From positions 124,001 through 188,000 of the forward strand of contig JACCLO010000018.1 in NCBI GenBank assembly GCA_029448655.1: a stretch of 64,000 nt of DNA, read 5' to 3'. This DNA comes from Wolfiporia cocos. Lineage: Eukaryota; Basidiomycota; Agaricomycetes; Polyporales; Phaeolaceae. Position 1 is the stretch's first letter; each line of letters starts with the position of its first letter. Of this stretch, positions 36,561 through 48,599 are shown piece after piece. The notes under the pieces are model-generated. The model did not search any database, was not told the origin of the DNA, and saw only the letters and a program-made list of their open reading frames with translations. Made by a program: the position numbers and the translations under genes.

Positions 36561-37830
36561 GTCCCTCGTTCTCCATTGAGATGTCAGCTTCAGCAATGTG
36601 ATGTTAGTGCGCAAGGGGGCGGTAGAGTTCTGTGGCTTCATTGACAACCTTGACTATGGCTCTCCAATCGACTCATCAAAGTTCAGATGGAAGGGTACTA
36701 AGGGGACACCATTTTGGGGGAAGTTGCTCCAGGGGACTCTGCTCTCTGCAGACGAGCAGAAGAAATCTCTGGAACTTGAGAAGGAGAAAACGGTGAGTCA
36801 TGCATGATACACCAGTTGTTCTTTGCTCAATTTACCAAATATCTCAGGGCACGGTTGAGTTTATGGCCATGGAACTGATAGATGCAGACCCAGAGGACAA
36901 TGTGCCCCATCAAGCGCACCACGACCTCGAGTTGTTCTTTTGGCTCTTAGTCTGGGTTGTGCTTTGTCATACAAAACACAACCATCCGGAAGGTGAAGGA
37001 GCGTTCGGATTTATGTTTGGCGCAATCACTCTGAGGCAAGTCAAGGAGAGGAAGGAGAGCCTCTTCAACAAGGATATATTCACCGTCAAGGGCAATGGCC
37101 CTCTTAGCCGTTTACTCCCGAGACTGCAGTCAATGGTCTCCAAGGCTTATGTTTGGATGTGTCCAAAATTCAAGCATGTCCAACAAATTCCGGTACCACT
37201 GACCTATGATGCAATACTCGAAGTGTTTGACGAGGTGCTCAGCATGGAAGGATGGCCAGAAAACGATGCGGTGATTCCATTCAAGACACCCTATTCAGAG
37301 ACAGATGGTGGGATGGATATCAAGAGGGGTGCGGGCGCGGGCATTATTGGGACATCCAGCCATCTCAAGAAGCATGTAGCCGGACCCGCCCTTCCCACTG
37401 GTGCAGGTAACGCTCCATCTTCGCCAAGCGAGCCCCAAGATGCAGAGTTGACTCCGACTCGCCCCAAGCGCAGCACGGGATGAGGTGGCAAGGCGAAGTC
37501 TACCTGCAGTCAGGCCAGCAGTCGTGGGACCAAGAGGAAGCAGCCCAGCCAAACGTGGTCGACTGTACAACAGACCGATGTTGGCACAGAATCTTCTAGC
37601 GCCGCTGCAGGCCCACCTACGACAGACTCAGGAAGTACTGCTGCAGGGTCGCATAGCGTGCAGCTGCCGCGCAAGAGGCGTCGGGCCAAGAACTGGAGCG
37701 AACTCTTGCCTCCTCGAGAGACGTATGAACGCAAAGCCAAATGAGCGCGGAGGGGGTGATTGTATTGGCGGTCACACTGCAATGTCCCAGTCTCACCGGA
37801 TGCTCACGGAGGCTGCTTCATGATGGGACG

Positions 37831-38541
37831 CTACTCACAGGTTAACGCTATCGATGATGTGATATGGATGGATGATGGACTTTGTACTTTCGACTGACTT
37901 AGACTTGTAGATATGCTATCAATATGCTCACGTCGAATATGCTTACATACAGCCTAGTAGCATGCACATGTATTACTCTTGTATAAATGCGCATCTCAAT
38001 GTATTGTGATTGCTTACATGCAAATCAGGTGTACCGCGTACTGTCGGATGATTTGGCCACAGCATGTACTGTATGGCAGCACACACAAACCGTTGCATTG
38101 TCATGCTGCACTAAAAGGCAGCAACGTACGATATTACATGTGGTACATGATGCATGACATCCAAGCCCTGTACATCAATGTCAAGCCAGTCCCGTTGCAT
38201 GTTACCGAGTTCTGCGCTTTGGCTTTGGTAGATCTCGCACGAGGCTCAGTGTTAAATGCTGATACACTTGTCGTACTACTTAGTCTTAGTGACCAATTTG
38301 CCTTCCATATGTATCGTGTCCGGAGAGACAGGTCACTCCAGTCCCTCTTCCTTGTTTTCTGCTCTGTAATTACAACTTTGCTGCACAATTAGACGACTCC
38401 GCACCCTTGTCATGGAGTCTCGATCATGGGGTCGGTATATAGATCTTACCAGTTGGCTACGACAGGATCCAGTGCAGAGTCGACGTACGGGATTGCTTCG
38501 TCGCTCCCGGCCATGCAGAACCTCGCCCGTGGAATACGAAG
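37831..38541 (+). repeat. right copy of the inverted duplication: FunK1 3' flank
   Basis: Continues the match with the left copy at 9090-11110 read in reverse. No gene of its own is recognised. It ends where chitin synthase sequence begins. Confidence 0.65.
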
Positions 38542-40321
38542 CTAGGGATCACAGCCTTGCTTGTCATTCTGCAACGCGATATACCTTAATAACCATATAG
38601 ACCCCATCACAGAGGTTGTCATTGTGATATAACTCACCGATACGCAGAGAAAGCTCCCGGCTGTTAACGTTGTAGCAATCAGCTTGTTGTGACAGTAGCA
38701 ATATCAACACATACCAGTACGCTGATGTACCCAAACAGCGACTCCGTCGGCTCGTCTGAGATGTTTGCGATCTTGTATTCGAAGTTCTGCGCAGAGACCA
38801 ACGGATTCAGCAGTGATGGCCAGTGTTTGTCTTTGTAGGCGGCGATCTCGCCACATGCCCACATGCACCGGCGACGTTCGAGTTGAGGTCGAACGTCTTT
38901 CAAAGACGATGTATACTCTTCCGATCCGGCCTTGTCCCAACATCAAGCAGAACACACGCGTTCGGTTGATGTTGCGGTTAGTTCGACGTTACCAAAGAAG
39001 AGTGAGAGCGCAGTACCTGCAGGCGCTTCTCAAACGCATTGAAGAACCATCGATGACCGTTGATCTTCTTCTCCTTCATGCAGAACAATATCTGCGTCGG
39101 CACAACGCCCTTGTCAGGATAGCGGAAGTGGGGGTTTGGGCCAAGCCCGAAGGTCGCAGTATGTTCGAACAGATGCGCCGTGACGGGCTTGTTATTTACC
39201 ACGTCCTTCATATGGTCTCCCGGTCGGTACAGACCGAGCAGTGTCAAACGGTCCAGAACGCGCGGGCGGATCTTGTGCCCATCAGCGACGACGCAAACGA
39301 CCACCTGCGTGCCGACGTCTATGAGAGTCATCCTGTGGAACGATGGAAGTGTATGGTCACCTTCTTGCACGCATCCGGGCTCCACATCCGTGAGTTTTTC
39401 CGCATGCACAGATGTGAGATGTTCTGCATGACGCCGTACAGCGTCCGGCAAAACAGCACCTCATCTTCCTACCAACGCACATCAATACGCTTCCTACCAC
39501 AGTCCACAGACGCGACGAACAGACGCATACTCTCCGTCGACCGCTCATACTCGATCTGCGGTAGATCGAACCCGTCCTCCTCGAGCCCGTCCGGATCGCA
39601 CGTCACCGCGGTGTACCGCGTCGTGAGCATCTCCTCCTCGCCGCGCCTCGGCAAGGCTAGCTCGGGCGGCACGGGCAGGTCGACGACGAGGTTTCCCTTG
39701 CGCAGCTTCACGCGCTTCTTCGTCTTGTGTCGGCGCAGAATGCGCCCCGGAGGGGCGGGGCCAAAGTGCCGCCGGACGGGTGTTTCTGGCGGCTCAGGGT
39801 ATGGCGAGGACGCGTTGGAGGCCAGCGACTTTTTCTGGATCGGCATGCGGGTGCAAGAACCCGTCACCGCCATTTGCGCCCTGTAGTCGGGTCTGGGGAT
39901 GCTCCCTGCAGTCGAAAGAGTCATATGAGCCGGGGTTGCGCCGTGGCGCCGTACATGTCCCCTGTGCCAGTGGTGTGATACTCGTCATCTGGCGTGGGCG
40001 TGAGCATGGAGCTTGAGACGCTGCGTGAGAGGGCACGGCGGATGGGTACGCCTCGGTGTGATAGCGAAAGTGGTCGACGGGGCTGTACGGCGTGCCATAC
40101 GACGACGAGGCGTCGGAGCGGGAGTGGCTGTAGCCGGTGTGCGCTGTGCAAATGGAGGGTGGGATGGAAAGCGGACTGGTGTTGTGATGGCCTGTGGCAA
40201 GAGTCGGCGTGCTGTGTCCAGAGGTGGACAAGGAGTGTCGGCTGTTCCGCGCATTCTCGTACACTGCTCGATGCTGGTCCTGATCCCCGCCCAAACGCGC
40301 TGTGACGTTCGCAGATGCCAC
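38542..40321 (-). pseudogene. chitin synthase (division 1 type), truncated pseudogene
   Basis: Plasma-membrane glycosyltransferase that makes wall chitin from UDP-GlcNAc. Blocks in order: Ser/Pro/Tyr-rich N-terminus (start uncertain, 40499-39924), KKRVKLRKGNLVVDLPVPP (about 39700), [32 protein letters not shown] (about 39440), [105 protein letters not shown], then TAG at 38542. Lesions: Trp codon to TGA after SIHRL (about 38900), an 8-base direct duplication GCATGTGG (about 38860) that shifts frame, and loss of everything after YIALQND, including the EDR and QRRRW motifs needed for catalysis. Confidence 0.85.
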
Positions 40322-40499
40322 AAAAGGAAGGAGTCAAGTCACACAGGGTCCACGTCGGGAGTGGCAGACTGCGTAGGATGGCGCAGGCGCTGGACGTGGG
40401 CTGTCCGTCCTTCGTGCTGCGTCCGCTGCCTGTCCCTTCGTCCGTCCTCGTGTCCGTCCCTTTCCCTCTGTTGCTGAATCCCCTGCCTGTCCCTTGCAC

Positions 40500-40857
40500 A
40501 AGCCCGGACGTGATACCACGTATATGCTACGGTCATCAGGGCCGGACATTCGCACCAAGGCCCGCGGTATGCGAGGGCAGCTCCGCCGACGCTGGGCCGC
40601 GACGCGTCAGCACGTTCGCGCCAGATGCACGGACCGACTCACTCTTCCCCACCTAGTCCGTCTCCCCCAGCAGGCCGAGCGGCTCCTACGGGATTGCCCC
40701 CGCGCCCGCCGACAGCCAGGGCCACTACGAGCAGCATGATGGAGACCCCCTCCTGTGAGACTCACCGCGTTCGCAGTCATGGCTCGACTGAGGCTGTCGT
40801 TGACAACGCCGCAGAGGCGCCATTGTCCAGGTCCCTGCGTTTGAGCTTGTCTGGAAG
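40500..40857. other. intergenic region between divergent chitin synthase and M36 relics
   Basis: GC-rich, no conserved coding block in any frame. Would have held both promoters. Confidence 0.4.
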
Positions 40858-42546
40858 GTGAGCGATTGTTCGCTGGGAATGTTCTCTCATCACTCATGTG
40901 CGGCACCAGTTCGAGGTCGAGATGCAGGATGTCTGGTACGAGGCTGCGGTCTCCGCGGCACTGCCATCTCTGTCGTTGACTGCGCATCCGACTCGCCGAT
41001 GCCGGTCGCGCCTATACTCCCGTTCTCAAATATAACATGCGTGTCTACAACGTCTTCGGCTGAGGCGTCCGTCGGGAACCGCTCGGCGTCCGTCGGGAAC
41101 CGCTCCGAGCACAAGGAGAATTTCGACGCGCTTACGAGCCCCGTGGGCTGGCACTTGCTGCCGTATGCGAACCATCCGCAGTCGCTACGTGCGAAGGTGA
41201 AGAGTGGGCTGCACGGTGAGGTGTTCCGCAACACCACCACGACGTGGGGAAACAACGTACTCGCACGCGAGAACTGGGATGGGCGCAACGACAACTACCG
41301 GCCGGATGCGGGCGCCGACATGGCGTTCGATTTCACTTGCGAGCCGAGGGAGACGGACCGCATAGACGCACTCTCCGAGGTCAACAAGTACATCAACGCA
41401 GCTGTTACACAGCTGTTCTACACGAGCAACCTTGCGCATGATCTGTACTACCGATATGGTTTCGATGAGGTCTCGCAGCAGCACACCTTCGGCCGTGGCG
41501 GTGAGGAGAACGATGCTGTCATTACGAACGCACAACAAGGTAGCGGGTACAACAACGGTGAGCGGCCTATGGTTCATGAGGGTGTGTGGGATCATGTAAG
41601 ACTGACGGACTGGCATCGGCCAACGTGATGACGCCACCGGACGGTCAGGACGGGCGCTGCAGGATGTACCTGTGGAACACGGCAAACCCAAACCCGTACC
41701 GCGACGGTGACCTCAAAGCTGGCATCGTCATCCACGAGCTGAGCTACGGTCTGAGCACGCGTCTCACCGGCGGACCCGCAAACTCTGGCTGTCTTGGCTG
41801 GGGTGAGTCCAGCGGAATGGGTGAGGGATGGGGAGGTAAGCTCTTCCGCCGAGTCAAGGACAGAGTGGTCGCTTAATGCGTGGTTAGGCCCCCCGCCACC
41901 ACCATTCGCAGCAACAAGAACTATGCGATGGGTGCTTGGGCTGCGAGCCGCCCCAATGGTATCCGGAACTACGTGTACTCACTGGTACATCCATATATCG
42001 CGCGTTCCGTTGACTTGTCCGACATTGGCTTGCAGAACGAGGCGCTACGTACAAGACGCTGGACAAACCTGGCTATTGGGATGTGCGTGCGATCGGTAAG
42101 GTCTGGGCGGAGTTGCTGTGGGTTGCCTCGCAGTGCCTGATCGCAAAGCACGGTTTCGTCGACATGCTGTCCCCGCCCGCGCCGCTACCTGGCGGCACCA
42201 TGCCCGAGGGAGACCTCAATTGCCACACAGAGTACACCGTCACGGGCAAGCACAAGCCGCTCATGTTCAAGCATGGCAATCCGCTCATTGTCCAGTACGC
42301 CGTGACGCGATCATTTCCACGGATCAGGTCTTGACTGGTGGAGAGAACTACTTTGATCTCTGGACTGCGTTCGCTGAGCGCGGGCTGGGATCTGACGCGC
42401 GCGTGGACGGCCGCACGCCAGGGGGCGGAGGGGTGCGCACGAACGTACGTCTTCCATGTCTTCGAACGCATCACACCATTTGCTGGCACCTCACATAGGA
42501 CTTCTCGGTGCCTGCGAAGTGCAAGGCTGATGCACCCACTGGATGA
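40858..42546 (+). pseudogene. M36 fungalysin metalloprotease pseudogene
   Basis: Secreted zinc endopeptidase family. Blocks: TSPVGWHLLPYANHP (about 41130), [75 protein letters not shown], then [20 protein letters not shown] (about 41720), [66 protein letters not shown] and the C-terminus DFSVPAKCKADAPTG. The zinc motif HExxH reads HELSY: the second His ligand is Tyr. The acceptor of the intron after SGYNN is lost, a frameshift precedes YKTLDKP, about 25 codons are missing between GNPLIVQ and RDAIIST, and no signal peptide or FTP propeptide is found. Confidence 0.85.
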
Positions 42547-43420
42547 TATTGTATTGTACCGTTTGTCACGACCTTCATGAGCAGCCCGGTGGCCTGTTTT
42601 CCTGTATAGACTGCATCTCTGTAGCACCAGTCTTACATGGATATCTATATATGCTCGCGTAATTCGAGCGGATCGACTGACTCTCGATGCTTCTGCAAAG
42701 ATCTATGCGGACGTCGATTGCAGGGCTGGAGAAGTACTTCACAGTACACGGTACTGTTCTCTGGTGTAGATCCATGCCGCACATCGACTGTACAGCGAGA
42801 AGAATGCACTTGTAGGTCTCACACGTGCCTTGCTAAAGGTTATGGGAAATATGCCATCATGCACTTCGAGATGCGCGCCCGCAAGCCTGTGCTCGTACTC
42901 ATATCATCCTGGTTGGATGGCGAATCATGTCGAAGGCAGGCCATATGAAGCCGGCCGAAGCATGATTGTGAGGGGACCCAGGAAGTAAGGCTCCAACTAT
43001 TTAGTTTATGTTTATGGATCTTTTGTATTTAAACAGGACATAGTATATAGATAGTAAACAGATAGTATTTAAACAGTTTAAACAGTTCAAGTGGGACCTA
43101 TTGGACATGAAGCAGCCTGTCTTGAATCCACTGCTTAACATATAGCTTGTGAGATTGTCTCAGCTTTTAGAGAGCTCTGTACATTGGTGCACAGGTGGTG
43201 AGATGAAAATAAGAGGTGCTCAACTGAAACACTGGAACTGAAGCCATCTGCAAGATCATTGGGAACTCATGAGCATGTGACCAGCAACCTAGTGTCATGC
43301 CCAAATATATTGTGCAATGTATAATTGACTAAACTTCCACAACAGAAGTGGACAGTCAGCATCACTACTGCTTTCTTCACTAGTCTTCCCAAGCTCAGAC
43401 CACTCCTGGACCACTTCTGT
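42547..43420. other. CG-poor spacer
   Basis: AT-rich with repeated words (ATAGTATTTAAACAG near 43065). No gene recognised. Composition changes abruptly from the CG-rich M36 island near 42950. Confidence 0.4.
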
Positions 43421-43824
43421 TGTCACAGGCCAATTTATTGCCTTGGCTAACAACCAAACAATGTCAACAAGCTCCTTTATCTTAGTGCCTATTCCTTATA
43501 TAGTAACCCTAGTCATGTGCCAAACCCTAACCAGACACTTGGTATAGCCACTATCTAATCTACCAATCAAACACTCAATCACTGCAATCATACATATGAT
43601 TGCTCACAGACTCATACATTGTAGCTACACTACCATGGACACAGCCATTACTGGCTGCATAGCATAACATGTACAAACACCTGTAGAGCATATATGCTGG
43701 CCTGCAAGCTGGGTAGCACCCCAGACTCATCTTGGCCTTTTACACCTTGAACATCCAGACTACCAATACACCTCTGTGCAAGTACTATTGGCCTGGCTCT
43801 CGTTAGAGGTCATTGCTTGTGTCA
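43421..43824 (+). mobile_element. solo LTR
   Basis: Starts TGTCACAGGCCAATTT, ends GCTTGTGTCA. The duplication is TCTGT (43416-43420); the right copy was cut by the next LTR but is restored when that is removed. Stem arms CTGGG/CCCAG follow the TATA box. Sister of 60083-61222. Confidence 0.85.
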
Positions 43825-43828
43825 TCTG

Positions 43829-44462
43829 TGACACAAACCGACTTGTGGGACTCACTTAGTGACTGAAGGCTTGAAGAGGCTTGAACGTTGAGTGAGGAAG
43901 AGGGTAGGAGCACGCTAGTGGATAAGCTGAGGATGCTAATGCAGAGAACAAATCTAAGGCTTGTCGTACAATGACAGCCCTACTTATATACATCTGCAAG
44001 GGCGCCTGTAATGGGCCCGTGAAACGACTAAGTCCTATGCTAGAGAGGACTATCCCTTGGAACGGCAAGTGCCGGACCAATGGAAAGCAACATTACTAAG
44101 CAGTCACATGAGTGATTACTCAGCCCATAATGGCCGAGCCAATGGCGAGGTAGGTTGCTAAGCAGATTACGAATCTGCGTAAGGCTGCTGACATAGCCCG
44201 GTCGGGATATGAGTCAGCTGTGTGGTTGGCTTGCTAAGCCTGGTCGGCCCGATGACTGTTCATCGGTGACATAGCCCGGTATCGGGATATCACTAAGCCT
44301 TGTGACCTCGGACTACTAGTCCGCTGATGTGTACTACGTCACTAATGTGTTATGTATGGGTTGTTTGGTTAGGTGTACATGTAGCGCTGCTACTTGTAAT
44401 ATAGCTCTAAGAAATGCGGAAAAATAGCTAAAAATATAGGAAAAATGCCATGTTCCATGACA
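43829..44462 (-). mobile_element. solo LTR inserted at the edge of the 43421 LTR
   Basis: Starts TGACACAAACC, ends TTCCATGACA, flanked by ATCTG on both sides (43824-43828, 44463-44467). Same family as 22690-23344. Confidence 0.9.
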
Positions 44463-46092
44463 ATCTGTCTGCTCAGGAATATCAAGCACCATTGTAGATA
44501 GAAATGTTGGCTCATGTAATGCAGACTTGACTGGCAGAGGGACATTATATGGCTTGGATGTCAATGTATCATAGCTTATGTAAACATGCTCAAAGATGCC
44601 AATGCCTTCTGTTTTTGTTTGTCTCTCGATTTGGCGAACTGGAGAGCAGGATGGCATACTACACCATCTCAGCATATTATTGGAATAACATGTCAGAAGC
44701 TTGCCTAGGCCTGCTTGTGCAGCATATTGAATTTCAGGTGATTTTGACATTTAAATTACATTTTCTAGTGCATTCTTTGTGTGCTCAGAATGATGCAGGA
44801 CCCATGGGAGTGTTGGCATGCCATGACCTACATGAACATTATACAGTTTATAAACAGTAAATAGATGAAATAGTTGGAGCCTTACCAGGAAGTATAGCAC
44901 AATCCTTACCATGGAAAAACCCTGAACAAACTGATAGAAACAAATGAAGTAAATTATCCTTCACAAACTGTGAACTTGTTTAAAATATACACAGCATCTT
45001 TCCTGCAGAAAAAAGCTCACCGGGGGCATTATCTAATGACTTTGTCAGAAACATATTGGTATCATTTAAATAAGTGATCAAATGCAAATGTAATGCATTG
45101 ATTGTTTATATAATATATTCATTAGACAATGCTTCTGGTGTCTGGATCTTTATGCAGCCCATGGCCAGCTCATGTCCTGTGTTTCTTATGATGTTATCAA
45201 CCAATGCATTATGTTTTCATTTGATCACTTATTTAGATGACACCAATGTGTTTCCAATAAAGTCACTAGATCATGCCCCTGGTGGCTGCTTGTCTGACAT
45301 GAAATATTGTGAGTGTGGATTATATCAAATATTCACACAGTTTTTGCAGCAGGAAACCCTGTGAATGCACTTAAAGTATTTCTTGAGCATTTTCTGCCCA
45401 TTCTTTATGAATACATTTGTATTCTGATGCAGTAAACAAAGTACAAAAGTGGTTGTGCTGGGCACAGTGACCATGAAGGGCAGATACATAGAGGTCTTGG
45501 ACACATCAGGGGAGAAGTCATAGGTGAAAGGTGAAAGTGATTATTCAGTGGAGGGTGAGCCATCACACCCAGTGAGAGTCCCACATGTCCTGAAGATACC
45601 TGTAAATACCAGAAAATATAAAAATATACCATTGAGATACTGATTTTCACCCAATGATATTGAAAGCTAAATGCCAAGAGTACAAGTGGTCCAATGACTG
45701 ATGCTAAGACTTTCATCATACCTGTTCATACTAATTCATATACTCAACATATCTTCATCAAGACATCAAACTTGAGCTTGTTTTGAGTGCCTGTGAAGTC
45801 AAAAGCTGCATTTAAATATTTTGATCAAAGGCATATTAGATGCAAGTCCAAGCATCCATGTGAGCTGATATTGTGTCATAGGGCAGGCACTGTCCTGTCT
45901 TGAGTTGTCCATCTTTTTTCTCTCTACCACATACCTCCACCATCTCCCAGTCTTTGTTGTTCTGGTAAGGTGGCCATAGAGGGAATTGGTCGCTTCATCA
46001 CAGATCACAGCAAATGCCAGGCACATGTCCAAGCACACTGGCTGTAGATCATGCTCAATATGGTGAGTGTATGTGCTAGTGTTGATGCTGAA
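44463..46092. other. repeat-desert segment with unidentified coding-like fragments
   Basis: Minus-strand frames at 44463-44750 (containing SPEIQY and PYNVPLPVKSALHEP) and at 45799-46092 (KTGRWWRYVVERKKMD, LASNMPLIKIF) look protein-derived but I cannot name them. The second continues beyond the LTR at 46093 into 46592-46780. A MITE lies at 45018-45284. Confidence 0.35.
45018..45284. mobile_element. MITE with about 85-bp inverted arms, possibly CACTA-type
   Basis: The arms read CACCGGGGGCATTATCTA on the left and, inverted, CACCAGGGGCATGATCTA on the right; both continue into TAAGTGATCAAATG. The 3-bp duplication GCT and the CACYR terminus suggest the CACTA superfamily. A single arm occurs at 54868-54958. 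Confidence 0.6.
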
Positions 46093-46591
46093 TGACACAG
46101 GAACTTACTATGTCACTAGTCCAGCTGCAAGCTGCAGTCCCTAGGTCCTGAGCCCTAGATGAAGGCATTGGAGAACCCTCAGACAAGCTAGTAGTCATGG
46201 AAGAGGTTGGTGGGCAATGCAGATGACCAGCATAGAGTAATGGAGTAGTCCCTAGGGCAGAGCACCCCAAGGTCTAGATTGAATGTGTTAGAGGTATAAG
46301 ACCTCTAACATTGACGTTATATACATGCACTGCACTATGAGTCATGTGTCTACCCTAAACAACATACTCCTAGCATAGCCTTAGATAAGCATGTATGTAA
46401 GATGTAGATGTAAGCTGGGCCAGGGCATACTGCACTACTTATCTAATCTAATCTACTGGAAGGCACCTGGCAGATGGCAGAGTGGTGAGATGTACAAGGA
46501 AGGTCATGTGATGGGGTGATGAGTACACCGGTTCAAATCCCCTTGGTTAGGAACCCTAAAAATATGGCATATCACCTAAATTTCTGTGACA
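46093..46591 (-). mobile_element. solo LTR with a clear tRNA-like module
   Basis: Starts TGACACAGG, ends TTTCTGTGACA, flanked by CTGAA (46088-46092) and CTGGA (46592-46596). Near the right (5') end on the plus strand: A-box TGGCAGAGTGG at 46475-46485 and B-box GGTTCAAATCC at 46530-46540, antisense to the LTR. Confidence 0.8.
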
Positions 46592-46838
46592 CTGGACCTC
46601 ATCCACTCTGATTGCTCACTGAGACCAGTGGTGCTACATGTGCTGTTTTGCAAGGAACTGGGTGTCTCTGTGAGTATGTTGTGTTGAGATCTTCCTATGT
46701 CAATGGTGCATTCAGGTGCTGAGCAGCTGACTTTGCTGTACAGTGACTCCCTTGACAAGTGCTTCCAGCATGTACCAAACACATGGAGTGGTGCATTGTA
46801 TCCTGTGGTACTATATACATGCTACAGTAACTAGGATG

Positions 46839-48071
46839 TGTCACAGTTTTACCATGGCATGGGTATCAGTGTGTACAGTCATGTGACCTGCTATCTAACA
46901 TATGGGCTGGGGTAGTTACAGAATGCCTTACCTACAGTAACATAGGTCATATGTAATAGGTACTACATCAGCATTCCATAGGTAGCTGTCACAGATTATT
47001 CAGATGTCCCCCCTTGGAATACTCTCTCCTATTAAAAGTCATGCAGGGCTCTAACCAATGACCCTAGACACATACTACATAGGCTATAAGACGCATCATG
47101 ACCCATTACAGGGTATGGCAAGTTATCAGATCACGTGACTTACTGAATTGAGGTCATGTGACCTACTCGATTACTACAGATTAGACAGGTGCCACTAAGT
47201 GTTATCATAGGCACCAAAGCAGGTGGCCTTATCTCTTATCTCTTCTGCACAAGTTATGACATCAGGTTCCATTACTGGGCCAGACCATGACATCAACATG
47301 ACATCACTATGACAGCATTACGACATCATAGATAAGGCCTATCAGAAGATGTTCTGATGGACTACCTATAAATACATGAAACATGATGATCAACATCATT
47401 AGAAGTCCTTATGACATCCCTTGAAGCTAGAAGCATAGCAATTTCATATATCAAAGTAACTAGAAGCCACTGTGGCACTGCCTCACTCTAGAAGGCTAGT
47501 TACATATGAAATACTTACTCAGCAAGTGCTATTATTAGCATAGCACACCATTATGATGCCATTACCGGCAATTCTCACATCATGCACACAAACCACTAGC
47601 TACAAACAAGTAGATACAAGGCCATGCATGAATGTATATAAATAGTAGGTCTAGGGCTCCTAAAAGCCTTAGACTTAGAATGTCAATATGGGGCACTGTC
47701 CCTACTCTCTTTCTAACTCCTGCTGTTTGAACTATGTGTCACAACTGGGCTTTGTCCCCTTGGTTACCTTCTACCTTGGAACTATGTGCCAGCAGCTTGA
47801 GATGTCACATAAGACAGAAGTCTGTAACAGTAGCACCCATATAGGCACTACTTTAGGGTAAGTATATCTGTAGTGATGCGCATCGTTCTCATGTACTTAA
47901 GCCTCAAGAGTCTAAGGCATTCTCCTTAGACTCATCAATGTATCTCTGGGGCATGTCCCTCATCCTTGCATAACCCCTGCTGTATGATCTTAGCATGCTA
48001 GTCTGAGCTTGGTTCCCTCAGCTCTCTGTGCCTGCAGCTTGGTTGTCACATAAGGCATCAAGTTTGTGACA
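46839..48071 (+). mobile_element. solo LTR with an LTR nested in it
   Basis: Starts TGTCACAGTTTTACC, ends AGTTTGTGACA, flanked by GGATG on both sides (46834-46838, 48072-48076). Stem-loop arms GAGTCTAAGG/CCTTAGACTC are perfect over 10 bp. About 385 bp without the nested LTR. Confidence 0.9.
46987..47829 (+). mobile_element. solo LTR nested in the 46839 LTR
   Basis: Starts TGTCACAGATTATTC, ends GTCTGTAACA, flanked by GTAGC on both sides (46982-46986, 47830-47834). TATA box (ATGTATATAAATAG) at about 47633 is followed by arms GTCTA.GGC/GCC.TAGAC. Confidence 0.9.
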
Positions 48072-48599
48072 GGATGCATTTGTACCACTCTGCCATATGT
48101 TTTGGCTACACCATATCAGGACTGGCATGCTACTGTGCAGCATCAGCACCTAGCAATGAGGGCAGATCACTGACTTCCAATATGTTGGTACAAACAAATG
48201 GTGCTGGGGGAGGATATGAGTATTTGCTGGTATGATGCAAAACCTGTATTGAGAGGTCAAGGATATGTTCTAGCAGCTTTCTGTAGTTTGTGGCAGCTTA
48301 GAAGATGGACAATGATATGTATTTGTACATTCTGATTGATTTGAGAGCAAAGGCCACTGGTAATGAGTATATTCTGGGAGCTTTTGGTAGGCAGTATTTC
48401 TCAATCCAGGGCACCAAGTATTTTTCTCTAGCTTCAAGTAGATGGGGATATAATTTATATATTTTTAGGTATCCATATGCATGCCTAATACTACATCCAT
48501 AGCTTTTGGCATCTTACAGTAGCTACTATTATGTCACTGGGTGCCTAAAGACATAGCAAATGCCATTCTATCATCCAATTTCAACCCCTATCATACCTG
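48072..48599. other. CG-poor segment without recognisable gene
   Basis: A 65-codon plus frame at 48305-48502 (LIDLRAKATGNEYILGAFG) may be a gene fragment; not identified. Confidence 0.3.

Larger units (their letters stand above)
32560..37830 (+). pseudogene. FunK1 fungal protein kinase relic, copy e (near full length)
   Basis: Longest FunK1 copy. Order: KTPPASH-like start, VPLDKFLEQFVACDTSDYPQ (about 32880), a PDIIG-type block, FDHA (LTR 33457-33688) SAVVSHHFDY, VKHVIIKEQYHQTECMNEVV, NIPCYG (LTR 34405-34910), IVLDIVGEPLSKFTSMKQLV, SSVLHR (composite 35211-36560) then DVSFSNVMLV rebuilt with the target duplication, FIDNLDYGSPID, an intron near 36790-36845, GTVEFMAMELIDADP, HHDLELFFWLLVWVVL, PLTYDAILEVFDEVL and a Lys/Arg-rich tail. 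Several in-frame stops and frameshifts. The composite went into the HRD loop codons. Confidence 0.8.

Noticed and set aside
38765..39886. 373-codon open frame on the plus strand
   Set aside because: It is the antisense shadow of the chitin synthase exons, whose conserved blocks all read on the minus strand.
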